From Candidatus Binatia bacterium (GTDB lineage Bacteria; Desulfobacterota; Binatia; Bin18), in assembly GCA_022826945.1 (NCBI GenBank), contig JAJDTY010000073.1, positions 310,001 to 374,000 of the forward strand: a DNA stretch of 64,000 bases, in the 5' to 3' direction. Positions 7,653 to 16,697 of the stretch are shown one piece after another. The notes beneath the pieces are model-generated. The model did not search any database, was not told the origin of the DNA, and saw nothing but the letters and a program-made list of their open reading frames with translations. Positions within the stretch are counted from its first letter, which is position 1, and each line of letters opens with the position of its first letter. The translations under genes were made by a program, and so were the position numbers.

Positions 7653-9704
7653 ATGCGTATTGCCGTTGATGTTGGTGGCACGTTTACGGATGTGATCCTT
7701 CTGGACGAGGAGACCCAGGAACTGCGACTAGAGAAAGTCGAGACCACGCCGCACAATCCGGCCAGCGGCGTCCTGCAGGGATTTCATAAAGCGGACGCAA
7801 GACCCGGTACGATCGACTATTTCGTGCATGGAACGACTCTGGGACTCAATGCCTTGCTGACCCGCACGGCCGCCCAGGTGGCTATTCTGACTACCAAAGG
7901 ATTTCGCGACGTGTATGAATTGGGTCGCACGGCCCGCGACCCTATGTATGACCTCACCTACCGGAAGCCCCGCCCCCTCGTACCTCGCTATCTCGCCTTT
8001 GAGGTGACCGAGCGTATGGATTATCAGGGCAATGTGCTGACCGCCTTTGACGAACAAGAAGCCAGAGCAGTGGCTCGTAAACTGCGCGAATACGGTGTCG
8101 AAGCGGTGGCAGTGTGTTTTCTGCATAGCTACGCCAACCCTCAACACGAGTTGGCGGCGCAGACCGTCCTGCAGCAGGAGTGCCCAAGCCTCTTCGTCAC
8201 GCTGTCTCACCAGCTCAGCCGCGAATATCGGGAGTATGAGCGGACCAGTACGACCGTGATTGATGCCGGTATTAAACCAATCGTGCGCAACTATTTGGAA
8301 CAACTCGACGGTGAGTTGCGGGCCGGTGGCTTTGCGGGCCACTTCCTGCTGACGCGCTCGGGCGGTGGAGCCATGACTGTAGCATCGGCAAAAGAACAGC
8401 CGGTGCATTTGGTGCTGTCCGGACCGGCAGGTGGCGTGATCGGCGCAAGCGCGCTGAGTTCGCTCGTTGGGGCGCAGAATCTGATCACGCTGGATATGGG
8501 TGGGACGAGCCTGGACGCCTCACTCATTGTTGACGGTCACGCACAGGTTGATAACGATGCCGCCTTTGAGCATCTTCCGATCTCCCTCCCTATTCTCGAT
8601 ATTAAGACAATCGGAGCTGGCGGCGGGAGTATCGGCTGGATCGATGAGGGTGGCCATTTGCAAATGGGACCGCACAGCGCCGGGTCCATACCGGGCCCGG
8701 CCTGCTATGCCAAGGGAGGTCAGCAACCAACCTTCACCGACGCCGCCCTGCTGGCCGGCTATCTTGATCCAGCCAATTTTCTTGGAGGTGAAATCGACCT
8801 TGCTCCGGAGCCGGCTCACCGGGCACTCCAGGAGCAGCTTGCTGCTCCGCTGGGTCTTTCCGTGCCCCAGGTGGCAACCGGCATGTTACGCATGAGTGAG
8901 GCGAAAATTACGGGTGCGATCCGTGAGATCTCAATCGAACGCGGCTTTCACCCCGGAGATTTCGCCCTGTTCGCCTTTGGCGGCGGCGGCGGTTTTGTGG
9001 CGTCCGGCGTAGCACGGGAACTCGGGCTGCCGCGCGTAATCATTCCCCCCGGTCCGGCAAATTTCTCTGCCCTGGGAATGCTGATGGTCGATGTGGTCCA
9101 CGATTTTTCTCAGACCTTGGTCACCGACCTCTATACTGCAGACCTCGCAGCCATTCGCGCGGCCTATGCACTCTTAGCCCAACAGGGGACGTACGTCCTT
9201 GAACAAGATGGCTTCAGTCCTACCGACCGGCGCCTTATCCGCTCGGCAGAGCTCCGCTACCAAGGCCAGGAGCATACGGTGAATATTACGCTTCCTGAGC
9301 ATGAGATCACCAGTGGTGATCTCAGCCAAATGACCGACATGTTTAATGAATCTCACCGTATTCAGTACGGTCATAGTATGGACGATCCGATTGAGCTGGT
9401 GACGCTACGCATGCGCGCGGTCGGACTGCTCCCGCGCCCACACCTGCCAAAGATCGCCTCAGGCACGGGGAGTGTCGAAGTCGCGCGAAAAGGGGAACGA
9501 CAGGTCTACCGGCCAAGCCCCAATCAAAACGAGTATCAAGTCAATTACGCCGTGTATGATCGCCTCAAACTGCGCCGCTCGGATCAGCTTGTGGGCCCGG
9601 CCATCATCGAGGAGCCGACGTCGACCACGCTCCTCCATGCAGGCGATGCAATGACGGTTGGAGAGTATGGAGAGTTAGTCCTGACTATTGGAGAGTTGTC
9701 CTAA
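7653..9704 (+). CDS. Hydantoinase/oxoprolinase subunit A (HyuA family)
   Basis: The product is 683 residues, full length for HyuA. It begins MRIAVDVGGTFTDVILLDEE, the N-terminal hydantoinase/oxoprolinase motif. The second phosphate-binding motif LDMGGTSLDASLI lies around residues 280-292, followed by GAGGGSIGWID, and FAFGGGGGFVASGVA is near residue 440. With HyuB, encoded 18 bases downstream, it forms an ATP-dependent amidohydrolase or carboxylase (N-methylhydantoinase, 5-oxoprolinase, acetone or acetophenone carboxylase are the known activities). Which of these applies is not decided by the sequence. A GGGGAT stretch lies 8 bases before the ATG. Confidence 0.92.
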   Translation: MRIAVDVGGTFTDVILLDEETQELRLEKVETTPHNPASGVLQGFHKADARPGTIDYFVHGTTLGLNALLTRTAAQVAILTTKGFRDVYELGRTARDPMYDLTYRKPRPLVPRYLAFEVTERMDYQGNVLTAFDEQEARAVARKLREYGVEAVAVCFLHSYANPQHELAAQTVLQQECPSLFVTLSHQLSREYREYERTSTTVIDAGIKPIVRNYLEQLDGELRAGGFAGHFLLTRSGGGAMTVASAKEQPVHLVLSGPAGGVIGASALSSLVGAQNLITLDMGGTSLDASLIVDGHAQVDNDAAFEHLPISLPILDIKTIGAGGGSIGWIDEGGHLQMGPHSAGSIPGPACYAKGGQQPTFTDAALLAGYLDPANFLGGEIDLAPEPAHRALQEQLAAPLGLSVPQVATGMLRMSEAKITGAIREISIERGFHPGDFALFAFGGGGGFVASGVARELGLPRVIIPPGPANFSALGMLMVDVVHDFSQTLVTDLYTADLAAIRAAYALLAQQGTYVLEQDGFSPTDRRLIRSAELRYQGQEHTVNITLPEHEITSGDLSQMTDMFNESHRIQYGHSMDDPIELVTLRMRAVGLLPRPHLPKIASGTGSVEVARKGERQVYRPSPNQNEYQVNYAVYDRLKLRRSDQLVGPAIIEEPTSTTLLHAGDAMTVGEYGELVLTIGELS

Positions 9705-9722
9705 GACGGACAGGAGAATGCG

Positions 9723-11462
9723 ATGCAGACGGTCGATCCCATTACGGTTGAAGTGATCCATAATTATTTACTGTCCGCTGCCCGTGAGATGAACCGTAAC
9801 CTGATGCGCACGGCGTATAACACGATCGTGTATGAGGTACGGGATTTCGGACTGGGCCTGTATGACCGTCACTGCCGCTTGCTGGCGGAAGCGCCGGGAC
9901 TCGCGATTTTTACTCGGGCGAATGATTACGCGCTCAAAAAAATCGTGGAGTTTCTGGGCGAGGATAATATTCATCCGGGCGACGTGATTCTGCTGAATTA
10001 TCCGTTCTGGAGTTCGACCCATACTCTTGATGTGACGGCTTCGTCCCCGATTTTCTATGATGATGAATTGGTCGGTTTTACCGCAGTCAAAATCCACTGG
10101 CTGGACTTGGACCAGAAAGATGCGGGCTATTGCCTCGATACCACGGACATGCACCAGGAAGGCCTGTTTTTCCCGTGCTCGAAAATCTACAAGCGTGGAG
10201 TACTGAATAAAGAGCTCGAAGATATCATCCGCTTTAACTGCCGTATGCCCGAGCGGGTTCTGGGCGATATGAACGCCCAGATCTCGTCGTGTCGAACGGG
10301 GGAACGACGGGTCCAAGAGCTGGTTAAGAAATTTGGTCTTGAAACCTTTACCCAGGCAACGGCACAGATTCTTGATCACGGGGAACGGCTGGCACGGGCT
10401 CGTCTGGCTGCTCTGCCCAAAGGCAGTTGGTCGGCCGAGGACTGGGTGGATGATGACGGGATTGATAAAGAGACCATGCTCAAAATAAAGGCAACCGTCA
10501 CCATCTCAGAAGATGAGTTGCTGGTTGATTTCACCGGCTCTTCGGCTGCAGTCAAAGGTCCGGTGAATATTCCCATCGGGCTCACCATGGGCGTAGGGGC
10601 GCTCATATTCAAGGCGATTACAACGCCGGATACACCGGCCAACGACGGCAACTTTCGTCCGCTACGGGTTGAGGCTCCGCCGGGCAGCCTGATGCATGCG
10701 GTCCCGCCGGCGGCAACGTTTACCCTGTGGCCCGGTGTCTTGGCGACTGAGGTCGTCACCAAGGCGCTCGCCCAAGGCATACCGGATATTGTTCCCGCCT
10801 GTTCAGGGGGAGACCTGTGTTCCATGATGGGGGTCGGCACCCATCCGCGCACGGGAAAAATCTGGCTTGAAAGTACGAACGAGGGGGTCGGCTTTGGTGG
10901 CCACGCGGACGGCGATGGGGAACACGGCATTATGCATTTGACAGAACCGGGCTGCCAGAACGTTCCCATTGAAGTCATGGAAACGAAAGCGCCCTTGTTG
11001 ATCGAACGGTACGGTTTGCGTCAGGACTCGGGCGGTACAGGTGAACATCCGGGGGGACTAGGAGTAAGCCGTGCATATCGATTCCTGGCTGAGGCGTCGG
11101 CACTGACGCTGATCAAAAAGACGAAAACCCGCCCCTGGGGCATGGCTGGCGGTCATACCGGAGAGAATTGTCACGTGATTCTTCGTCCTGGGACAGACCA
11201 GGAGCAAATCACCGGGATGGTCTATGAAGCCATGGCTCCGGGTGAGGTTCTGGTGAACTGTTCCGGTGGGGGTGGCGGCTGGGGGAATCCGCTGAATCGC
11301 GACCCGGAAAAGGTGCTCAACGATGTGAGGAACGAATATATTTCGCTGACGAGCGCCGAGCGAGATTATGGCGTCGTTATTGACCCGGACACCTTAACGG
11401 TAGAGGCGGCGGCAACCGAGACATTACGAAACGAGAAGAAGACCAGTGCTGAGACAATGTGA
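9723..11462 (+). CDS. Hydantoinase/oxoprolinase subunit B (HyuB family)
   Basis: The product is 579 residues, normal for HyuB. The N-terminus MQTVDPITVEVIHNYLLSAAREMNR, the DFTGSSAAVKGPVNIP region and the C-terminal GENCHV, CSGGGGGWGNPLNRDPEKV segments are family hallmarks. It is the partner of the HyuA encoded 18 bases upstream. The stop is followed within about 30 bases by an intrinsic terminator hairpin. The last 12 or so residues (NEKKTSAETM) are a non-conserved tail. Confidence 0.92.
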   Translation: MQTVDPITVEVIHNYLLSAAREMNRNLMRTAYNTIVYEVRDFGLGLYDRHCRLLAEAPGLAIFTRANDYALKKIVEFLGEDNIHPGDVILLNYPFWSSTHTLDVTASSPIFYDDELVGFTAVKIHWLDLDQKDAGYCLDTTDMHQEGLFFPCSKIYKRGVLNKELEDIIRFNCRMPERVLGDMNAQISSCRTGERRVQELVKKFGLETFTQATAQILDHGERLARARLAALPKGSWSAEDWVDDDGIDKETMLKIKATVTISEDELLVDFTGSSAAVKGPVNIPIGLTMGVGALIFKAITTPDTPANDGNFRPLRVEAPPGSLMHAVPPAATFTLWPGVLATEVVTKALAQGIPDIVPACSGGDLCSMMGVGTHPRTGKIWLESTNEGVGFGGHADGDGEHGIMHLTEPGCQNVPIEVMETKAPLLIERYGLRQDSGGTGEHPGGLGVSRAYRFLAEASALTLIKKTKTRPWGMAGGHTGENCHVILRPGTDQEQITGMVYEAMAPGEVLVNCSGGGGGWGNPLNRDPEKVLNDVRNEYISLTSAERDYGVVIDPDTLTVEAAATETLRNEKKTSAETM

Positions 11463-11490
11463 CGTGGGGACCACCGATGAATTTTTGCCC

Positions 11491-11952
11491 CTAGCCGTCT
11501 TCAGACGGCTTTTCCAGGCGGCGACGGCGGGCGGTCAGGAGCGACTCAAAAGCTGCTCTGACCTCGGGATTATCGATAGGCGGAATGGTGACATCACGAA
11601 ACTGTGGCAGTGTCCGTTGCGGAGGGGACGGCGGCGCGACATCCTTCCCTCGTATTGGCCCCCGCCCAAAATAGATCTGCGTAATCGCCTCCGCCCCAAT
11701 GAGGCGATTCAGTCGGCGACGGATACGCTCCTTCACAAACTGTAACTCTTGCATCAGAGCGGGATGCAAGACCGTCACAAAAAGTTTTCCATTCCGAAAT
11801 TTGGTCGGCTGCGCCTTTTTTGCATTGGCTGGACCGACGACCTCAGGCCACACTTCCCAGACCCGATACACGCGCAGTTTCTCGGGCTTGGCGCTGTCAG
11901 GAAAAACAGTGCGTAAGACCCCTGCGACGGAATTCCAGTACGAACTCTTCAT
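11491..11952 (-). CDS. DUF721 (DciA-like) protein
   Basis: The product is 153 residues from the ATG at 11952. GGGGAG sits about 4 bases upstream of it and the frame's earlier ATG codons (11964, 11985) have poorer sites. The WNSVAGVLRTVF and RVWEVWPEVVGPANAKKAQP segments followed by LFVTVLHPALMQELQFVKERI match the DUF721 fold, which in many bacteria includes the replicative-helicase loader DciA. A basic helical end (RRRLNRLIGAEAI) is also typical. The C-terminal 40 residues look disordered. The gene converges on hyuB, and its last codons lie inside the hyuB terminator. Confidence 0.72.
   Translation of the reverse strand: MKSSYWNSVAGVLRTVFPDSAKPEKLRVYRVWEVWPEVVGPANAKKAQPTKFRNGKLFVTVLHPALMQELQFVKERIRRRLNRLIGAEAITQIYFGRGPIRGKDVAPPSPPQRTLPQFRDVTIPPIDNPEVRAAFESLLTARRRRLEKPSEDG
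11493..11513 (+). terminator. Rho-independent terminator of the hyuAB operon
   Basis: AGCCGTC-TTCA-GACGGCT is a perfect 7-bp stem with a four-base loop, followed by TTTT. It begins 31 bases after the hyuB stop. The hairpin lies inside the 3' end of the convergent DUF721 gene, so its sequence also encodes that protein's last residues. Confidence 0.75.
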
Positions 11953-12123
11953 TTGGCTCCCCATTTCTACACTAGAATAGAGCAAAATTCACAAAAACAG
12001 AAGAGATTTTCATATACCAGGGCTTGGGCTACAAGGAACTTGACACACAAGATATAGTATGCAATTCAGTTTTCTCACCCTTTATTCTTTAACGTTTTGT
12101 TTAGTTGTGGAGAGGAGGCGGCC

Positions 12124-14976
12124 ATGGCGGCGAAGGTGCGGAGGGAAGAGCGGACGGAGGCAACAGTCAAGGCAGATGGGGAATCCGTGGCAGAACAATC
12201 CAAGCAGCAAACGGTCCAGAAAGGCACAGGCCTGACGATTCAGCGCCATTTCACCCAACCGGACATGGATCCGTTCGATACGGTTGAATGGGAAAAGCGG
12301 AGTGCCGTAATATCGGGCGAAAACGGAGAGGTGGTTTTTGAACAGCACGAAGTCGATATCCCAAAATCCTGGTCCCAACTCGCGACCAACGTCGTGGTTT
12401 CAAAATATTTCCGAGGTCCGCTCGGAACCCCACAGCGAGAGTCCAGTGTCCGCCAGATGATCGGGCGCGTGGTCAACACGATTACCACCTGGGGGAAGCA
12501 GGGCAACTATTTTGCCGGTACAGACGACGCGCAGGCCTTTTCAGACGAATTAACCCATTTACTTGTCCAGCAAAAATTGGCCTTTAATAGTCCAGTCTGG
12601 TTCAACGTCGGCGTCGAGCCCCACCCCCAATGCTCGGCCTGTTTTATTCTGTCGGTCGACGACACGATGGACTCCATCTTGGATTGGTATCGTAGAGAAG
12701 GAGTGATTTTTAAGGGCGGCTCGGGGTCGGGTGTCAATCTGTCCGCAATCCGCTCGTCAAAAGAGCAGTTGGGTGGCGGTGGAACAGCGTCGGGACCGGT
12801 TTCTTTCATGCGGGCCGCAGATGCCTCTGCCGGAGTCATCAAGTCTGGCGGGAAAACGCGCCGCGCCGCGAAAATGGTTGTCCTCAACGCTGACCATCCG
12901 GATATCGTCGAGTTTATTCAGTGTAAGGCTGAGGAGGAGAAAAAAGCCTGGACCTTGATTGAGGCCGGTTATGATGGCTCCATCGACGGGGATGCGTATA
13001 GCTCTATTTTCTTCCAGAATGCCAACAACTCGGTTCGAGCAACTGATGGCTTTATGCGGGCCGTGGTGAATAACACCGAGTGGCAGACACATTATGTCCT
13101 GACCGGTGATCCGTGCGCGTCCTATCAGGCGCGAGACCTCATGCAGATGATTGCCACGGCAACGCATCACTGCGGCGATCCAGGCATGCAGTTCGATACC
13201 ACCATTAATGACTGGCATACCTGTCCGAATACTGGTCGGATTAATGCCTCGAACCCGTGCTCGGAGTATATGCACCTTGACGATAGCGCCTGTAATTTGG
13301 CCTCGCTCAATCTACTCAGATTCCTCAAAGACGACGGGAGCTTTGACACCGCTGCGTTTAAGCACGCCGTCGATATCAGCATCACAGCACAGGATATCAT
13401 CGTCGATAATTCAAGCTATCCAACGGAGGGAATCACCGCCAATGCCAAGGCGTTTCGTGAACTCGGCCTTGGTTATGCCAACCTCGGCGCCCTCCTGATG
13501 TCCCTCGGCCTGCCCTATGATTCAGAAGCCGGACGGCAGTACGCCGGGGCGGTCACTGCCCTGATGACGGGCCAGGCCTATCTACAGTCGGCTCGCATTG
13601 CCGAAGAGATTGGACCTTTTTCCGGGTATGCAAAAAACAGTAAGCCCATGCTGAAAGTCGTCGACAAGCACCGCTCCTATGCGTATAAGCTGGACCCCGC
13701 CCTCGTTCCGCTTGATCTGTTATCGGACGCGCGTAAGGCCTGGGACGAAGCCTTGCTGCTGGGACAAGCCGCTGGTTATCGCAATTCGCAAGCGAGCGTA
13801 TTAGCGCCAACTGGCACCATTGCTTTCATGATGGACTGTGACACCACAGGCGTTGAACCTGATATCGCCTTGGTCAAATACAAACGCCTCGTCGGTGGCG
13901 GCATGCTCAAGATCGTGAACAATACGGTTCCTCGCTCCCTCAAACGGCTCGGCTACGACAGCAAAGAAATCCAGTCTATTGTGGAATATATCGACGAGCA
14001 TGAAACGATCGAGGGCTCTCCCTATTTACGCGACGAACATCTCAACGTGTTTGACTGTGCATTTAAACCGGCGAATGGGAGTCGGACGATTCATCATTTA
14101 GGCCATTTGCGCATGATGGGTGCGGTTCAGCCCTTTATTTCCGGGGCAATCTCAAAAACGATTAATATGCCCAACGATGCCACAGTCGAAGACATCACCC
14201 ATGCCTATATCGAAGCCTGGAAGCTCGGACTGAAGGCCGTCGCTATCTATCGGGACGGCTGTAAACGGGTTCAGCCCCTCGGAACACAGAAACAGTCTCC
14301 TCAATCGGGACAGCCAGCCGACCAGACCGTCGCTCCGGCTGAGCCAAAACCGACCCGCAGGCATTTGCCGGAAGACCGGAGTGCTATTTGTCACAAGTTC
14401 GAGATTGCCGGGCATGAAGGCTATATTCACATCGGCTTTTATGAGGACGGGACGCCGGGTGAAATGTTCATCCGTATGGCGAAAGAAGGCAGCACGATTT
14501 CGGGCTTAATGGACACGATCGCCACTCTGACCTCGGTCTCGTTGCAGTATGGTGTGCCACTCGAAGCCTTGGTCTCTAAATTCAGCCACGTCCGATTTGA
14601 GCCGTCAGGCTTCACCCGGAACCCCGATATTCCGTTTGCGAAATCCTTAACGGATTATATCTTCCGCTTTCTGGGCACCCGTTTCTTGTCCACCGAGCAG
14701 AAACAGGATGCAGGATTAGCTGCAACAGAGCCCGACTCCCTCCAGACTGATACTCATACGCCAGCACCTGTCGTATCGGTGGAACACGTCGCAGGGGTAC
14801 CACCCGCTGCTATTGATGAGCGTGTACCACAAACATCGGCGGACACTTCCTATACCCGTCCGACCTGGCAGGCCCAAGCCGATGCACCAAGTTGTGCGGA
14901 CTGTGGATCAATCATGATCCGAAACGGGTCGTGTTACAAGTGTCTGGATTGTGGTTCAACAAGCGGCTGTTCGTAG
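12124..14976 (+). CDS. nrdJ: Adenosylcobalamin-dependent (class II) ribonucleotide reductase
   Basis: The product is 950 residues from the ATG at 12124, which has a strong GGAGAGGAGG site 6 bases upstream; a TTG nine codons earlier is an unlikely start. It reduces ribonucleotides to deoxyribonucleotides with a B12-generated thiyl radical. Active-site motifs are visible: NPCSEYMHLDDSACNLASLNL, with the catalytic Asn-Cys-Glu set, and PTGTIAFMMDCDTTGVEP in the phosphate-binding region. The C-terminus ends with a zinc-ribbon-like segment, CADCG...CYKCLDCG, typical of the long NrdJ form. No gene for a metal-cofactor (class I) enzyme is nearby. The gene stands alone, with a 110-base linker-like segment rich in Pro, Thr and Gln before the zinc ribbon. 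Confidence 0.96.
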   Translation: MAAKVRREERTEATVKADGESVAEQSKQQTVQKGTGLTIQRHFTQPDMDPFDTVEWEKRSAVISGENGEVVFEQHEVDIPKSWSQLATNVVVSKYFRGPLGTPQRESSVRQMIGRVVNTITTWGKQGNYFAGTDDAQAFSDELTHLLVQQKLAFNSPVWFNVGVEPHPQCSACFILSVDDTMDSILDWYRREGVIFKGGSGSGVNLSAIRSSKEQLGGGGTASGPVSFMRAADASAGVIKSGGKTRRAAKMVVLNADHPDIVEFIQCKAEEEKKAWTLIEAGYDGSIDGDAYSSIFFQNANNSVRATDGFMRAVVNNTEWQTHYVLTGDPCASYQARDLMQMIATATHHCGDPGMQFDTTINDWHTCPNTGRINASNPCSEYMHLDDSACNLASLNLLRFLKDDGSFDTAAFKHAVDISITAQDIIVDNSSYPTEGITANAKAFRELGLGYANLGALLMSLGLPYDSEAGRQYAGAVTALMTGQAYLQSARIAEEIGPFSGYAKNSKPMLKVVDKHRSYAYKLDPALVPLDLLSDARKAWDEALLLGQAAGYRNSQASVLAPTGTIAFMMDCDTTGVEPDIALVKYKRLVGGGMLKIVNNTVPRSLKRLGYDSKEIQSIVEYIDEHETIEGSPYLRDEHLNVFDCAFKPANGSRTIHHLGHLRMMGAVQPFISGAISKTINMPNDATVEDITHAYIEAWKLGLKAVAIYRDGCKRVQPLGTQKQSPQSGQPADQTVAPAEPKPTRRHLPEDRSAICHKFEIAGHEGYIHIGFYEDGTPGEMFIRMAKEGSTISGLMDTIATLTSVSLQYGVPLEALVSKFSHVRFEPSGFTRNPDIPFAKSLTDYIFRFLGTRFLSTEQKQDAGLAATEPDSLQTDTHTPAPVVSVEHVAGVPPAAIDERVPQTSADTSYTRPTWQAQADAPSCADCGSIMIRNGSCYKCLDCGSTSGCS

Positions 14977-15082
14977 ATTTTGTCCAGCGGGGGAGAGAAT
15001 GCGCTGTGGGGAAAGGGAGGCAAGGGGCAGCATAGTGAGGGAAATGAGGATGCCTCTCTGTGACGGGCCGGTACCAAACCGG

Positions 15083-15106
15083 GCGGGGCGCTATACAGCG
15101 CCCCGC
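15083..15106. repeat. Perfect 10-bp hairpin GCGGGGCGCT-ATAC-AGCGCCCCGC
   Basis: Two perfectly complementary 10-base arms flank a 4-base loop about 105 bases after the nrdJ stop. No T-run follows on either strand, so it is not a standard intrinsic terminator, although such a stable stem could still block transcription or protect a 3' end. Confidence 0.6.
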
Positions 15107-15181
15107 GGTTGGCCTCGGGCGGGGCGAGCGGACGGATTGCTCTCGGTGGCAAGAACCTAGCCGATTTTTTGAATATGACTT

Positions 15182-15218
15182 CCATGAGCGGTAACGGGTT
15201 CAACAGCCCTGCTCATGG
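15182..15218. repeat. Stem-loop with CCATGAGC/GCTCATGG outer arms
   Basis: The outer arms of 8 bases (15182-15189 and 15211-15218) pair perfectly. Inside, GGG and CCC can form a second short stem around a TTCAACAG loop. It lies 75 bases after the first hairpin, and together they give the gap a structured look. No T-run follows. Confidence 0.5.
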
Positions 15219-15247
15219 CCCGGGCCTGATCGGTTTCCCGCGACACC

Positions 15248-15436
15248 TCAATTACTCAGCGTCACCGGCATGGGGATAGGGTAGGCATACGAAATGCCAT
15301 AAATCAGATGCGGACCTGCTGATTTGGCCATTTTCATTTCTTTTGGCTTGGTCCGTGGAGAGATGTGTAAGACAAAGCCGTTTTTTGCTGTCAACAGACG
15401 CTGTTGCCCGCGCAATTTCTTTCCTGAAGGCTGCAT
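15248..15436 (-). CDS. Possible small protein, doubtful
   Basis: This is an open frame of 62 codons starting ATG at 15436. The predicted protein is basic at its N-terminus and has a hydrophobic LIYGISYAYPIPMPV end. No good ribosome-binding site precedes the ATG and I recognise no family. It lies 33 bases downstream of the next small gene on the same strand. It may be chance. Confidence 0.22.
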   Translation of the reverse strand: MQPSGKKLRGQQRLLTAKNGFVLHISPRTKPKEMKMAKSAGPHLIYGISYAYPIPMPVTLSN

Positions 15437-15469
15437 AGTGTGTAAGCGGATTCTTTTGGTATGTCCGGG

Positions 15470-15733
15470 CTAGTGGCCAACTTCTTTGGCCAATCCTGAA
15501 GAGTTGGTCTCCTCGGCCTGATCAAGTAAATAACCAAGTTCCCGTAGCCCTTCATTCATATGGTAGGCGACGGACAAGAGTGAGCCATAGGTATCCTCGT
15601 CCGGATCGTACAATTTGAGGTGATCGTTGATGACACGCAGGAGCTCCCGTATCTGCTCTTCAGCATGTATGAGATGCTCACATGGAGCCAGCCCCTCCCC
15701 TGTTTCATTGAGCAATGTTGCCATGGCTTGCAT
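15470..15733 (-). CDS. Small helical protein of unknown function
   Basis: The frame encodes 87 residues starting MQAMATLLNETGEG (a second ATG lies three codons in). The sequence is acidic and helical (HAEEQIRELLRVINDHLKLYDPDEDTYGSLLSVAYHMNEGLRELGYLL), which looks like a real soluble protein rather than noise. An AGG about 11 bases before the ATG is a weak binding site. No family is recognised and the neighbours give no clue. Confidence 0.5.
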   Translation of the reverse strand: MQAMATLLNETGEGLAPCEHLIHAEEQIRELLRVINDHLKLYDPDEDTYGSLLSVAYHMNEGLRELGYLLDQAEETNSSGLAKEVGH

Positions 15734-15884
15734 TGTAGCCGACCTGCTTCGTATCGCCTAGTGGGAGACATATTTCCCTGACCTCTACACAGCGGTCTTG
15801 ACTCGCAGAGGGAAAAAGAGGTCTGATATACGCATAGAGATGATGTGTCGGACTCGTGTTCCAGTAAAGCATATCGGAGGCATT

Positions 15885-16670
15885 GTGAGACGCATATATA
15901 TGGGTCTATTAGCCCTCGTCGTAAGCTTCAGCCCTGTTGAGCTACTCGCAGCGGACCCCCAAGATCATATTGATAGCGGCCGCCAATTTGAGAGCGAGAT
16001 GCGCTGGGGTGAGGCCATGGCCGAATACCACTGGATTCTCACCGAAATTGACGAGAACCATGTGGAGGCGCACTATCGTCTCGGCGTTGTTCGCGAAAAA
16101 GTTGGTGCAATAGAAGACGCCATTCAATCCTATAAAACCGTCCTGCAACTCAACCCCAGCCACCCTGGGGCAAAGAGCTTTCTTGAGGGGTATTATGTGA
16201 ACGAAGGGATTGCGTTTCGCCGAGAACAGCAATTTGACAAGGCCAAGGCCGCATTCCAGCAGGCCCTCCAGATTAATGGCTCCTCGGCGGCCGCCCGTTT
16301 TGAGTTGGGCCAGGAGTTCGCACGCCAAGGGCAGCTTGATCAAGCGATACAGCAATACCAGGAATCGATTCGACTCGACCCAAGCAAGAGTACCGCCCAT
16401 ACGCGCCTGGCCGCGGCATACACAGAAAAAGGGCAATACGAACAGGCTATTCAGGCCTACCAAGAGGTCATTAAACAGCACCCCCGGGACCCTGCCGCAC
16501 ACGATGGACTCGGCGTTGCGTACAGTAAAACCGGACAGCGAGAGAAAGCCATAGAAACACTCGGGCAGGCGGTTCGGTTTTATCTCGTTCGAGGGGAACG
16601 CGAACAGGCCAGGCCCGCCTATGAGCTCCAAAAGAAACTGTTAACGGAAAAAAATTCAGGGAAGAAGTAA
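15885..16670 (+). CDS. Exported tetratricopeptide-repeat protein
   Basis: The GTG at 15885 is preceded by GGAGG with a 4-base spacer. It gives an N-terminus MRRIYMGLLALVVSFSPVELLA-ADP, a good signal peptide; longer versions from 15840 or 15798 are possible. The mature protein is a row of about six TPR units. Examples are the repeats beginning WGEAMAEYHWIL, AIEDAIQSYKTVLQLNPSHP, FDKAKAAFQQALQING, LDQAIQQYQESIRLDPS, YEQAIQAYQEVIKQHPRD and REKAIETLGQAVRFY. TPR arrays mediate protein-protein contacts; this one would act in the periplasm. The gene converges on the hopanoid cluster and no partner is evident. Confidence 0.85.
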   Translation: MRRIYMGLLALVVSFSPVELLAADPQDHIDSGRQFESEMRWGEAMAEYHWILTEIDENHVEAHYRLGVVREKVGAIEDAIQSYKTVLQLNPSHPGAKSFLEGYYVNEGIAFRREQQFDKAKAAFQQALQINGSSAAARFELGQEFARQGQLDQAIQQYQESIRLDPSKSTAHTRLAAAYTEKGQYEQAIQAYQEVIKQHPRDPAAHDGLGVAYSKTGQREKAIETLGQAVRFYLVRGEREQARPAYELQKKLLTEKNSGKK

Positions 16671-16673
16671 GTC

Positions 16674-16697
16674 ATCGGAAGTCGTCCTCATTCCGAT
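16674..16697. terminator. Possible shared hairpin between convergent genes
   Basis: ATCGGAA (16674-16680) and TTCCGAT (16691-16697) form a 7-bp stem with a 10-base loop immediately after the TPR gene stop and over the end of hpnG. The loop is long and the downstream T-run is poor, so this is only a weak terminator candidate. Confidence 0.35.

Larger units (their letters stand above)
14977..15469. other. Gap after nrdJ with two strong hairpins
   Basis: This stretch of nearly 500 bases has no convincing gene except a weak 62-codon frame (15248-15436, minus). It holds a GC-rich 10-bp hairpin (15083-15106) and a second hairpin with an 8-bp outer stem (15182-15218), as well as an 11-base direct repeat CGGGCGGGGCG (15080-15090 and 15116-15126). 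No match to tmRNA, RNase P RNA, SRP RNA or a cobalamin riboswitch could be recognised. It may hold the nrdJ terminator or a small structured RNA. Confidence 0.5.

Noticed and set aside
11986-12123. Cobalamin riboswitch ahead of the B12-dependent reductase
   Set aside because: The gap is only about 138 bases and no B12-box-like sequence was recognised. TTGACA at 12040 has no -10 box at a suitable distance either.
12097-12123. TTG start for the ribonucleotide reductase
   Set aside because: The ATG at 12124 has a strong GGAGAGGAGG site at the right distance, whereas the TTG has none.
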